Shown here: positions 21,576 to 32,424 of the stretch, in pieces | How positions within the stretch are numbered: position 1 is the first letter of the stretch | Layout of the letters: the number at the start of each line of letters is the position of its first letter | Origin: Takakia lepidozioides | Lineage: Eukaryota; Streptophyta; Takakiopsida; Takakiales; Takakiaceae | DNA: 64,000 bases | Direction of reading: 5' to 3' | NCBI GenBank assembly: GCA_030704615.1 | Contig: CM060734.1 | Coordinates: forward strand, 43,168,042 to 43,232,041 | The notes under the pieces: generated by a model | The model's input: the letters and a program-made list of their open reading frames with translations, nothing else | What the model was told of the DNA's origin: nothing | The model's database searches: none | Program-made: the position numbers and the translations under genes

Positions 21576-23522
21576 TTGGAAGGAGTCTCGCAGTCGGCTG
21601 TTAGCCGCATCCGGAGTCGGATTTTTCCTAACGTGGAGGTTCGTAAAACTGGGAGTACATTGGCGAAGTGCACGGAGTGTGAGATGTTCAAGGACCTGAT
21701 CAGAAAGTCTGTCAAGAGAAGTGCGGAACAGGTGACATACAAACGAGCGCTTGATAAACATTTGAGGCACCAAGAGTCGTGCAGAAGACTGTACCATAGC
21801 TGGAGGAATGAGTCTGTTATGATTCCGGAGGAGTTTCTCTGTATTATTCACGACAAAATGGATCATAAGAAAATAGCTGTTCCAAGGCTACAGACTCCAA
21901 ATAAGATGATTTCTGGATTGGGTCAGCTTCCAGTTTCACTAACGGGAATGGTCACGCACGGACACGGTGGTGGAGCTTACGGTCAGTATTCTCTTGAGTT
22001 CTGGAAGGGAAATTCAAACTTTACAATTGGTTCTTTGGCACGTTGCCTGCGCCAGCTGAAGAAGCCAACCTGTCGCGAGTCCAGGAACATTTTCGATTAC
22101 CGACTTCAAAACGAGTTCTTCGAATCACTTTTAAGAGGTAAATCGAGATGTTTGGATGCTCTTAAACCCTGCAGGCCGGAAGACAAACATGGTGCTCGTC
22201 CACTTCCGAGAAGACTGTACTTGCGAATGGACAACTTTGCGAAGGACAATAAGAACAGATGGATGCTTGCTTTTCTATCCCTCCTGACCGCCAAAGATGT
22301 TTTTGAAGAAATCCAGCTAGGGTTCCTAATGGTCGGACACACCCATAAGGACATCGACGGGTTCTTCAGCTACCTTTCGAAGAAGCTGAAGGAACGAAGC
22401 ACCTACATTCTTTCGGATTTGATGAGGTCTTTTATGACCTCGCAAGATCTGCATTTCATTCCACAGATTATTCAGGAGATTCTCGACTTCAAGAATTTTG
22501 TTAAGGGCTGTATTCTGGATGGAAAGGAGGCGTTGGTCGCGATTTCGGAGATGCACGTCTTCCGTTTTTTTAAGGATGCGGAGGGCTGGCCCGTCATGAA
22601 GTACAAGAAGTCCGCTACTGATTCGGATTGGCTTCCAATAAACAATAGCGTGAAGATGTGGAAGTCCAATCCTGACGGGACTCTGAAGCTCCTTGAAGGA
22701 GACCCAGACGCCGTTCCAAGGAGACCTATCTGGGGCGTCGGGGACGACTCCTCTGAAAAACAGTCATTCATTAAGAATGGAATAAAAAAATACAGGGATT
22801 TTTGGACGAAAGGAATGATGCTTGACGATCATTACAGAGGTCGAATGGAACAATACGACCAGTACTGGGGAAAGATTCTCGCCAAGCTGGATAAGCCAAT
22901 TCCAGAAGCTCCCGACCGTATTCAGCTTCTTGAGGGATTTTGGCCGAAAACAATTTGGTCCAAGAATCATCACAAAGATGGAATCCATCCACATATATTG
23001 CCAGATGTGGAAGAAGAGGATGAAATCCTAGAACCTTATTGTGGCTCGAGGTGTGAGCGACCAAGAATATCCCTGAATCCGTTCAAGGATATTGAGAAAG
23101 GGTTTTTTGTGCTCGTTCGCCCTTATGACCCAAGTACGTGCCCGGTCTGGATAGGGGTGGCAATATCTGACGTGATCCGCGAAAAGGAGGATCCTAATTT
23201 TAAGAAGGTGAAGGTGGAGTGGTGGAGACAGAGAAAAGGTGGTAACCCAATAGACTTGGAAAGGTACAGGGACTATTGGTCAAAACTTTGGGAGTATAAC
23301 TCGTCAGATCCTTCTCAATGGATCCATGTGAACAATGTTGTGTGGACAATGCCTCCACGAAAAAATACGACAAGGAATAGCACTAAGAGAATTACTGCCG
23401 CCGAAGCAGTGAAGGCGCGCGCTAATTTGGAGGAGGCTAATTGTCAATCAGAAAACGAGTCGTGCGAGCGAGTTCCAGACCAAGGACATATTGTTGAGCT
23501 CAACTCCAGTACTTCGATTTAA
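21576..23522 (+). CDS. DDE transposase-like protein with DUF7869-type core, 648 codons
   Basis: A single uninterrupted frame ending in TAA. HDKMDHKK (92-99), MDNFAKDNKN (218-227) and VGHTHKDIDGFF (253-264) form the acidic motif set of the DUF7869 family of putative DDE transposases or nucleases. An N-terminal segment (VSQSAVSRIRSRIF, residues 4-17) and CTECEMF (32-38) could be a DNA-binding head. The C-terminal part includes VWIGVAISDVI and a basic tail. There is no ATG at the frame start: the listed start is TTG, and an acceptor-like GTAACAG just upstream suggests a missing 5' exon, so the N terminus is unknown. Openness over 1.9 kb among decayed elements suggests recent arrival or selection. 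No matching terminal inverted repeats were found. Confidence 0.7.
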   Translation: MEGVSQSAVSRIRSRIFPNVEVRKTGSTLAKCTECEMFKDLIRKSVKRSAEQVTYKRALDKHLRHQESCRRLYHSWRNESVMIPEEFLCIIHDKMDHKKIAVPRLQTPNKMISGLGQLPVSLTGMVTHGHGGGAYGQYSLEFWKGNSNFTIGSLARCLRQLKKPTCRESRNIFDYRLQNEFFESLLRGKSRCLDALKPCRPEDKHGARPLPRRLYLRMDNFAKDNKNRWMLAFLSLLTAKDVFEEIQLGFLMVGHTHKDIDGFFSYLSKKLKERSTYILSDLMRSFMTSQDLHFIPQIIQEILDFKNFVKGCILDGKEALVAISEMHVFRFFKDAEGWPVMKYKKSATDSDWLPINNSVKMWKSNPDGTLKLLEGDPDAVPRRPIWGVGDDSSEKQSFIKNGIKKYRDFWTKGMMLDDHYRGRMEQYDQYWGKILAKLDKPIPEAPDRIQLLEGFWPKTIWSKNHHKDGIHPHILPDVEEEDEILEPYCGSRCERPRISLNPFKDIEKGFFVLVRPYDPSTCPVWIGVAISDVIREKEDPNFKKVKVEWWRQRKGGNPIDLERYRDYWSKLWEYNSSDPSQWIHVNNVVWTMPPRKNTTRNSTKRITAAEAVKARANLEEANCQSENESCERVPDQGHIVELNSSTSI

Positions 23523-23600
23523 GAAATAAATTTTTCTTCTCTACATGGCCCTTCTTGTTTGCGTTGGGGGATCTTTTTTCTTATCTTCTTATGTCGCACT

Positions 23601-23633
23601 GAACCTCGAATGTCCAATGGACGTTCTCGTCCT
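23601..23633. repeat. 33-bp direct repeat, right copy
   Basis: Starts GAACCTC and includes TGTCCAATGGACGTTC. It pairs with the copy at 21504-21536 across the 648-codon frame. Just after it, at about 23640-23800, a plus-strand stretch reads AGLLYVLVNKDDLVGEFRLH, which looks like a further coding remnant of unknown kind. Confidence 0.7.
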
Positions 23634-24225
23634 TTGTTTCTGGTTTGCTGGATGCTGGCCTGCTATACGTCCTGGTCAACAAAGATGACCTTGTGGGGGA
23701 GTTTCGCCTACATAACATATGGATCACAAGAACAAAATGGGCGGGCACGACCACTGGAGTCTTCAAATTCTGTCAAAGAGGTTTTTAACAACGGAAGAAA
23801 ATAGCCCCATTTCCAGTCATTCTCTGAAACATTGGACTTGCTTTTCGCATAACCAATTCTCCCACTGAAGTCTCCCACTAGGAGGAGCCTTACTCAATCG
23901 TTGTTGACATACAGTTCTTCAATTTGCCAGTCCTCAAGTTTTCCTATGAGGTTTCCCTCTTTTTTCCCTCTAAGCTCTACGACTTTTCTGCACCAAATTT
24001 TCATTTCATTTCATTTTCATACTTCTCATCTTTGGCCCTGGTTTAAGATGGAATTTCACATGTCCTTTGCCGTTGTTCAAATTTTAAGCAAATTTTATTT
24101 CTCATAGTTTTTATTTGGTGGTCTGACTTTTTATCCTCTCTCATGTTTTCTTCAAATCCATTTTTCCCATGAGATCCAGGCGCTTCCCAAAAGTTGTTAT
24201 ATAACGCCATTTTCTTTCCAAATCT
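23634..24225. other. No firm gene
   Basis: Holds the coding-like remnant at 23640-23800 and then T-rich sequence. A block TAAGCTCTACGACTTTT followed by TTCATTTCATTTCATTT (about 23970-24020) resembles sequence at 8384-8448, suggesting a shared retroposon 3' end. Confidence 0.4.
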
Positions 24226-25860
24226 ATTCATACCATAACCATAGCCATAACCATAACCATTATGGTTATTGAAATGTCTTCTCCCTTCACATTTGCGCTA
24301 GCTTTTTTCTTTGTTTTGGATTGACATGCATTTAGGCATGTTATAGTTTGCTTTCTATGTTACATCTTAATACTAGATCTAGGTTCCAACGACGAGTCTT
24401 TCATTTAAATACTTGTCCATAATATTAGGTTCTTCATTTTTTTTTTGCTTACTAGTACCCTACTAACAACACTAAGTTCTAGCAAAGTCTGGAGTTTTCC
24501 ATAAGTTTGTCTATTTTGTAACTTTAAACAAAAACCCTAAACCCTTACCCTAAACCCTTACTAGAAAACCCTAAACATTTACCCTTAATCCAATACCCCA
24601 GAACCCTTTCCCTTCCCTTTGCAAATGGCAACCAACTATCCGTACCATAATTATAACCATTTTGGTTATCCAAATCTCTTCAATGTAACCAAATTTCTAT
24701 TTTTGTACCATACTAACACACACTAAGTTGTAGCGAGTGCGAGTCTTCCGGCATGTATATTCACCATTTCTGCCTTCAACCCAAGCCCTAAACCCTCGTC
24801 GAAAACCCTACGCCATTGTTACATCTAAACCCTTACCCTTCCCCTGTGTAACTGGGAATAAAGTATCCATACCATAACTATTTATGGTTATTCAAATCTC
24901 TTCGCCCTTCACCTTGCGCAAGGTTTTGCCTTTGGTTTGGATTGACATGCACTTACCTTTTTTATCGAACTTTGCTTTCTATGTATCTTAATACCATGTT
25001 CCAAGGACGAGTCTTTCATTTAAATACTTGTCCGATGCAATGACTACACTTCCATAATATTAGGTTCTTCATTTTTATTTTGCTTAGTACTACCTTACTA
25101 ACAACACTAAGTTGTAGCGAGTGCGAGTCTTCCGGCATGTATGCTCATCATTTTTGCCTTCAACCCAAACCCTAAACCCTCGTCGGGAACCCTAAACAAA
25201 ACCCTACGCCATTGTTACGTCTAAACCCTTACCCTTCCCTTGCAAATGGGAATGAAGTATCCATACCATAACCATATATATCTTAATACCAGGTTCCAAG
25301 GACGAATCCTCAATCTAAATACTTCTCCGGCCCAATGACTATTCCATACTATTTGTTTCTCCATTTTTATTTTTATTTTTTATCCTTCTAACACACACCA
25401 AGTTCTAGCGACTGTGAGTCTTCCATATTTGTTTGTCCAATAGTGTTTTTAAACCCAAACCGAAAACCCTATCTTTACCATCACCCCTAAACCATTAATC
25501 TTACCATAAATCAATAACTTTAGTGTACTACCCTAGTTACACTCCAAACCTTATTGTACTACCATGTTACATCTTCTCAATGTTTCATGCTCTTTTAATA
25601 TTTTCTTTTGTTGGATAAGGTATGATAGAATGATTACAGGGATATCAAATTCCTCAACCATTTCTTTAATTCTACCGAGTGTGAGTCCATCATATTTGTT
25701 TGTCTTTTTGTACCCTAAATCCAAACCCTAAACCCTTACCCTTACTGTAAACCCAAACCTTGTTACACTTCTCTCTAGTTACACCCCAAACCTTATTGTA
25801 CTACCCTAGTACCTCTTCCAAATGTTTCATGTTATTCTAATATTTTACTGCCCTTGTCAC
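24226..25860. repeat. Degenerate repeat region with plant telomere-like motifs
   Basis: At least four decayed copies of a larger unit. Shared pieces are ACCATAACCAT...TATGGTTAT, GGTTTGGATTGACATGCA, AAGGACGAGTCTTTCATTTA and AGTTGTAGCGAGTGCGAGTC. Between them lie short runs of CCCTAAACCCT (about 24530-24590, 24785-24830, 25165-25235, 25715-25755). These are Arabidopsis-type telomere heptamers but mixed with CCCTTA and other variants, and always only a few units long. This is an interstitial repeat, not a chromosome end. No gene seen. Confidence 0.8.
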
Positions 25861-26362
25861 ATCCAAAACATGATTCATTCCAATGGCGTGGTATGTGAAC
25901 ATTGTGCTTCATATGAAGATTCAATCAATAAAATTACTAGCAAGTTGTATCGAGTATGGTAGAGTACGAGTTTGGCCCATGTTCGATGCGACCCATTTGT
26001 TTATCATGATGACCTGCAATGGAATATTACTTTATTCGACTTCCAAGTGGACGTTCAATGAATTGTTCAATACTGCTACTTCACATTGAGCACTTCAATG
26101 TCAAATGGACCTCTTCTATGACACATTTTGAAACAAGTATGACATCACCTGAAATTTTGCAAAGTTCAATCACACATTACACCATGATATTATTAATATT
26201 TCAATTAAATTTAATACAAATATATATTAAGTTTAGTCCGGATTTAAGCCAAAAGTCCAGAATGAATTAAAATAGGGTTATGATCTGACCACACAAAAGA
26301 TCACTACTGGAATTATTTAAAAAATTGCCAATGACAAACAAAGCATGCCAAGCGCACTACTT
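25861..26362. other. No recognised gene
   Basis: AT-rich sequence. It holds a GTGGACGTTC motif near 26046 like that in the 33-bp repeats at 21.5 and 23.6 kb, but without the rest of the repeat. Confidence 0.4.
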
Positions 26363-26701
26363 TCAAATTAGCATTGATAACTGTGGATACTGGAACTCAC
26401 AGGGAGGTGGGAAAGGGCTGGGCCATGAGTCGGGGGGCAAGAGCACAGGGACATTCTCAAAGGGGTGCCCTGATGTCTTTTGCTCCAATATTTCTACAAA
26501 CCTTGAGAGGAAAAAAAAATCCAATCTCAGTACTGCAGCAAAACCCCACAGCATAATCGTTTTAATTGCTCCAAACTTCTTAGACACAGCAGCCCACACC
26601 GGTGCGTTTAAGGAGAAGACATAAACAGAGAATACAAAACAATCATACCATCCAGATTGATAATTCCAAGCTTGATTCATCTTCCAGTAAGCCCACATCA
26701 T
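26363..26701 (-). other. Possible membrane-protein exon, unrecognised
   Basis: A 112-codon minus frame includes QAWNYQSGWYDCFVFSVYVF and APVWAAVSKKFGAIKTIMLW, two hydrophobic stretches with a plausible protein composition. No start, partner exon or family could be assigned. It lies next to a PPR fragment and may be a decayed gene piece. Confidence 0.25.
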
Positions 26702-26765
26702 GAAGCTGGTGCCAAGTGAAGACTATATGTATTTCTTGCTACAGAAACCAATCAGAAAAACAATA

Positions 26766-26957
26766 CTAATTATCCAAACAACAGTTACTGGCATACATGT
26801 CCATGAGGGTATTGTTCAGAATGACATCTAGTACAATTCCAACTTTCGCGATGCAACCATGCACATCTTTGCCCTTTTCCAGGGCTGCCAGGCTTGCACA
26901 TGTATTGCAAATGCACAAAAACGTGATGTGGTTGGGCTTCACCCCTTCCCCCATCAT
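26766..26957 (-). pseudogene. PPR protein fragment
   Basis: EGVKPNHITFLCICNTCASL and AALEKGKDVHGCIAKVG with NNTLMDMYA are the classic PLS-type pentatricopeptide repeat sequence, about two repeats long. PPR proteins bind organellar RNA and usually have many repeats; nothing flanking continues the array here, so this is a broken fragment. Confidence 0.85.
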
Positions 26958-27189
26958 TTGATCTCAGATCTTTCATCTTGATGCACTTAAGCAAGAGAGA
27001 GACATACGTATCTAAATCTGCTGAAATGCCTCCTTGGTTTAAAGTCTGTAGAGCCTCTTTCAGTTTGTCTGCCTCACAAACATCTTCACATGCCCAGAAG
27101 TGCCAGAAGAGGCATTGTGGAGTACTCCCTCTCTTGATCCTCTTTCAGAAGCTGTGGTCATGGTTGAGGTGCTTGATTTTATCAACTGT

Positions 27190-27965
27190 GCCGCTGCAGC
27201 ACCTGCCTTTAGTTGACCATCTACCCATGCAGGTTTCTTGTAGCTATTGATGCACATGGAATCATAGATAATCTTGTGCTTGAAATCTGGCCCTCTTGGA
27301 TGAATCTGGACCCAAATTCTATCCCTGCCCCTTCAGCTATCACTGCCTCTACACAAATCATGCATACATCATTGCCTTGCAGCTGATAATGACAGCCTAT
27401 ATTTGTTCTAGTTAACACCCAACTCAGCTTATCACACTAGTTCCTATGTTGAATTACGCCTGCTACTCTGTGTAATCTAACATGCATTCACCTTTCTGCC
27501 AAGTGGTTGTCCCACCATTGACTGGGATCAGAAAAGTATTCATTCCGCAGCTATACCTCATCTCTGTTACATGTTTTTGGATATTTTCTTGTTGTCATGT
27601 TGGCAGTATCATGTCAAAGTCACTCCAAACTGTCAAAGATTCACTCAACCAGCTAACTTGCAGAACTCAACATGGAATTTTAGGGCCGATTCTGATAAGA
27701 GGGGAAAACAAGGTGAAATGTGTTGAAGAAGGTACCTTCATTAGCAGTGCCTGATTTTATCAAATTATGCCGCTGTTGCTGCGGCTTCCAGTTGACCATC
27801 TACCCATGCAGGTTTTTTGCAGCAATGGATCCACAGGGTATCATATGTAATCTTGAGCTTGAAATCCGGCACTCTTGGATGAATCTAGACCCAAACTCTA
27901 CCCCTGCTCCTTAAGCTATCCATGCTCTGCACAAATCATGCATACATCCTTGCCTTGCTGCTAGC
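27190..27965 (-). repeat. Tandem pair of a dispersed ~580-bp repeat
   Basis: On the minus strand, each copy has a block reading GGATGAATCTAGACCC-like (complement of FGSRFIQE coding), then CATGGGTAGATGGTCAACT, then GAAGGTACCTTCTTCAACAC. The copies lie near 27870-27965 and 27290-27385, about 580 bp apart. A third piece lies at about 28090-28190 and a fourth is in the 7.66-kb transposon (15835-16400). The translation FGSRFIQEGQ...HGWVDGQL is partly conserved between copies, so it may once have been coding. Family unknown. Confidence 0.6.
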
Positions 27966-28784
27966 AACTGACAATGACGGCCTACATTTGTTCTAGCAAA
28001 CACCCCAACCGTGTTCTAGCAAACGCCCCAATCGTACATTAAGAAAAAGTCTCACCTTGCGATTGTCCCACCATCGTGAAGGATCTTTAAAAAACTCATG
28101 TCAGCTCTGCTCCGTGCTGCAAATTCAGGGCTGAGTCTGATGAGAGGGCTGAAATAGGTTGAAGAAGAAGGTGCCCTCACCACATTGTCCTCGACCTTGT
28201 GTCATGACCCATGGAGGATTTGACTGACCACCTCTGCTTGTGTCTGTAGTCAGGTAATGTCGGATTGGTCTATGAGAAAAACCACGGTGCAGCTGATTGG
28301 GCAGAGATTGAAACACGGCCTGCTAAGACCAAGCTGACTCTCCCAAAAACCTTGTAAACATCAGGAAGAATACCAAATCATGGTACTAACACGAGCCAAG
28401 AGCCCACATGTGTAGGATGGACAAACTTCTTCACATCCTACTAACGAAAAAGCCACACCTTGCGATTGCGGTTGTCCACCCAAGCTATGCATATCATGCA
28501 GATCAACAAGACCATCTACCGTGTTTTGGCTCTAAGAAGACGCAGACCCCAAAAAACACTAAGTCCCAGCCCCTGCAACACTGCGACCTAACAACCCTAA
28601 ACTCGAGCACATTCATCCATCCATCCATCCATTCATATTTTACATGTATAAGATTCACCTATGGGTCTTATCCAATCAGGTACATTCAAGTTAGCATTTG
28701 AGTGGGGGAGGATTATGTGCTTCATGTAGGTACTATCTAGTGGAGGTATATCAGGATCTTACTCATTTTTTGCACCAATGCGTG

Positions 28785-29962
28785 GTCTCTCCCAGTGTTG
28801 GGAGGGTATATTTATTTTTCCTACCCTCAGGGTAAGGGTATATATGATTTTGGGGGTCAAACTTATCCTCAGGGTAAGGGTATAAGCTATTTTTTGAAAA
28901 TATTTACCCTCCGGGTAAGTGTATATATAAATTTTAGATAAACACCCTCAGGGTAAGGGTATTGGGTGCCACATATACCATGAGGGTAAGGGTAATTGCA
29001 AGATAATGGTACCATTTTTAAGGTTAATTAATTTAATTAATTTAATTTGTGAATTTTATTAAATACTTAGAATAAAACATTTCAACTGTATAACATCTCC
29101 GTTATGTAGAATTTAAAGGGCTATGCCTTTTATTTTGAAAACATAAAATATTTTTGTTTACTTTTTATGTGACTTATGAATAGCAAAATTTTAGCCCTCA
29201 TTTATGCTCCTCTAATGGCCCTAAAATATAACAAGCCTAAAACGGCGATTGGCTCTCTTGCTTTAGTAAAAATAAGAGGAAGGTGAGAGAGGGGCATGAC
29301 TCAGCACAACTCACCAATCGGAGCCTTGACACGGTGTAAGGTCCTTTGACCACATTTTCTCCGTTGACTTCAACATGTTGCAAAGTCTCTCTCTATAAGA
29401 GAACCAATAACAAAACAACACATTTGATCACAATGAGGTCCAAAATCACCAATGCCTGAAGTAGACGTTTTGCACGATAGAGAGAATGGCGGGACGGAGG
29501 AAGGAGAGAGTGGCAGTGGCGGGGACCGCCACTAGCATACGCTTTTTGCAAAGAGAGAGTGGCAAGGACCGGTCTTGGAGCACAAGTTACGAAGAGGAAG
29601 ACCAACGAAGGGGAAAAAAAAACAAAAAAAACAAAAACAAAAAACAAAAACATGCTAGTGTTTGCCATCTCTACTAGCAAATACCACACCTAAACCTAAA
29701 ACCCCTAGTAATCAAATTATTATACCCTTCCCTATTACCCGGCCATTGAACAGATTTACCCTCAGGGTAAGGGTATCCTTCAAAATTTCAAACCCCAGGG
29801 TATAATCCATTAAAGGTATAACAAAAATAATTACCCCTGACAAGGATATGATAAGGGTATTTTGGAATTTCCAGGGTAGGATATATCCATATACCCTTAT
29901 TGGGTTTTATCCTCAGGGTATAATGGCAGAAAAAAGGTATCCTCCCAACACTGGTCTCTCCC
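28785..29962. mobile_element. hAT-type non-autonomous element (1,162 bp)
   Basis: The body is 28793-29954. Its ends are perfect 13-bp inverted repeats, CAGTGTTGGGAGG and CCTCCCAACACTG. They are flanked by an 8-bp target duplication, GTCTCTCC (28785-28792 and 29955-29962). The CA(G/A)TG start and 8-bp duplication are hAT hallmarks. Palindrome-like subterminal motifs of the type CCCTCAGGGTAAGGGTA are repeated at both ends (28830-28990 and 29758-29925). No transposase is present, so it would depend on an autonomous hAT elsewhere. Confidence 0.9.
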
Positions 29963-31961
29963 TTATAGGGAGGAGCCAATAAAATTCACCGTTAAGATTG
30001 TGGTTTCTATTAATTAATTGATTCATGTTTGCTGTTTTTTTTGGGGGGCCTTGCCTTTGCAGAGCCCACTATTTACTAATTTAGTAAGTAATAAGTTAGT
30101 AGGTAGTAAGAGGGGGGCTCCCTTATATACCCTCTCAGGGCGGTGGGACCTTTCTAGAAGCCCGCCGACCCTGGGACCCTTCTAGAAGGCCCTGGACACA
30201 TGTCAACCGTACAAGACTCCTTATTCTAAATTTGGCCAATTCATCCATTTTGTTTTTGGACCCCCTCATCTCATTCCTTAATACACGTGGCCTTACTACA
30301 TAAGCCCCCCACTCTAATTCCTGGGCCATAGTAATTCCTAGACCACTCTAGAATCAGGGCCGGAATGAAACTGTTGTACATACAGTTCTTTAATACATAT
30401 CGTGACATTATTTCTCAGTAACGATATTTCTCAGCAACGAGGAGAGTCAACTGGTTGTTGTCATTTTTTCCAAACTCGCATATTTTTCTGAATTCTAATT
30501 TTAAACAAGGGCATTCCAAATGCTGATTGGTTCAGATGACAGAAACCTTGTGACGGTTTGTGTGGCCAAAGTCGTGATATACAGGGGTCGATCATACATA
30601 GGTATGCTGCATCTTGGATAGGGGTCTGCAATGAATGTAGGAGTCACATCTTTCTTTGAAAGGGTTGCTCGTTGGATAAAGGGAGTTTCTATGAATGAAT
30701 TCAATGCAAAATCTTGGAAGACCTTTACAACTGGATTGATTAGGATTGTGCAATTTAATTCTGCAAGACGGAGTGACTCTTAGTTATGTCGACTTATATA
30801 ATCGCATTCCTCTCTCTTTTTCTTACAGTTTTCCAAGCAACAAAATTTCTAACTTAGCCATTTAGAAATTTTATCCATATTTGTGAATTTGTTTCTAACT
30901 TTGTATTTAAGGTTGCAAAAACTTTTCATTCCCACAATAAAACTATAAGATTCCAACTCCTAACAACAAAATGGCATAAAACTTTATTTGCAGATAAATT
31001 AAGGATGTAGAAACATTGTTGTAGATTTGAGCGTGTTTTGAGTTAGGAATAAAAAAATGGCACATGTGCAAACTTTACAATCAAAGGTGGAAAAAATTGT
31101 ATGGCGCTGCATGAAGGTTCAAAATCCAACTCTATGTAATACAAAAATTGATGCTCTTATGCTCATTGTTGCATATTAAGCCAAAAGAAGGAGACCTTTG
31201 GCACACGACGCTACGGTATTTGACGAATTATTTGTTGTCACATGGAACATTGTTGGAAAGTCCGAAAACCCTACCCCAACAACCAACTGGTCAACCCAAC
31301 CAATCATACGTTGAACATTGGGACATTGTTCAATCTCACTTTTTATGTAGACAAGTTGGATTAATCAGTGAAAATTCTATCATGTAAAGCATATTGGTTC
31401 CCACCACAAGCTCGTTCCAACTAACAATGCATTTGTAAGTATGAAAGGTCACACCACCTGTTTCAATATAGGGTCATTGCTTTTGCTAACAATGAGTTTT
31501 TAGCATACTATGAGACCCAAGTAGTTACAACTTTCTTTTCTTTTCGTTTTTAAAGAAAGGGGATGGAGGCCCTTTTAATCAAATTAAAATAAAAGGAGGT
31601 ACATCAGTGGAAAAGTAACCATTGTAGGGGCCGTGAAGGCCTACTGCGGGGGAACTTCCCCGAGTCCTAAGCAAACTAGCTACGAAAGGCCGAAGTATGG
31701 GGTAAGTGGAGATGTGTGAGAGGCATTGGTGAGACTAGGAAGAGACTGTTGTCTTAGCTTAGCATATGGTGAAACCAAGCAAAGAAGATGTGGAAAAAGC
31801 TGTCTGGGATTTCTAAAGTGGAGATGGAGGAAATAGGTTGGTTGGTATCTCGATAAAGCTATTCTTTGTCCCTAGTCTCTGCGAGTGTGGAGGGGCCCAA
31901 GACATCTATGAAGCCCACAACAGAGGAGCCCAAGGTAACAGAGCCCAAAGATATCATAACT
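29963..31961. other. No recognised gene
   Basis: Includes a short TTAGTAAGTAATAAGTTAGTAG-like low-complexity run near 30075 and AT-rich sequence. No coding domain, RNA gene or transposon end was found. Confidence 0.4.
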
Positions 31962-32424
31962 TTAGCTGCATTCTAAATTTCGGATCCCTCGCTTTCTTGT
32001 GGCACCAGTTGAAGTCAGCTCCTCCCCCTCACCAGGGGACTTCCCATTGAGGGGGGATGGATTTTTGCTAGGTAAAATGCATGTCGGGAATGTAGGTTCC
32101 GAGCACATCGCCTTTGCCCCAGGAGTGTTGGAAATCTTGTAGCATCTTCCTCCCCCGCTGCTCTGAAGTTCTGGGAATAGCTCGAGCACATTGGTGGAAT
32201 CGGCCCGAACAAGCCCATACTTCTTCAACAAACTCCTACCTTTCGAAGCTGCCTCCACTAGGAATTAAAGGATTTCTTTCCAACTTTGCAGTTGGTGTGA
32301 CCTTCACAACCGCTCTTGGCACGCAATCTCCTTCACTCCTAGGTGTGGTGGGCTCATCCACCTCACCTCTGTCTTCAACCACTTGAGCTAGACATGAACT
32401 CATGCAATGGCTGGAAGCGATCAA
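31962..32424 (-). pseudogene. Decayed unrecognised coding stretch
   Basis: Two overlapping minus-strand frames (32236-32424 and 31962-32258) read through as one protein-like sequence with a single frame change: KVTPTAKLERNPLIPSGGSF and then LLKKYGLVRADSTNVLELFP and CYKISNTPGAKAMCSEPTFP. I do not know the family. Confidence 0.25.

Noticed and set aside
21576-21578. Translation start at the listed frame start
   Set aside because: The codon is TTG and no ATG lies nearby in frame; an acceptor-like site upstream makes a missing exon more likely.
24526-24590. Chromosome end (telomere)
   Set aside because: Only a few mixed units, and unrelated genes and elements lie on both sides.
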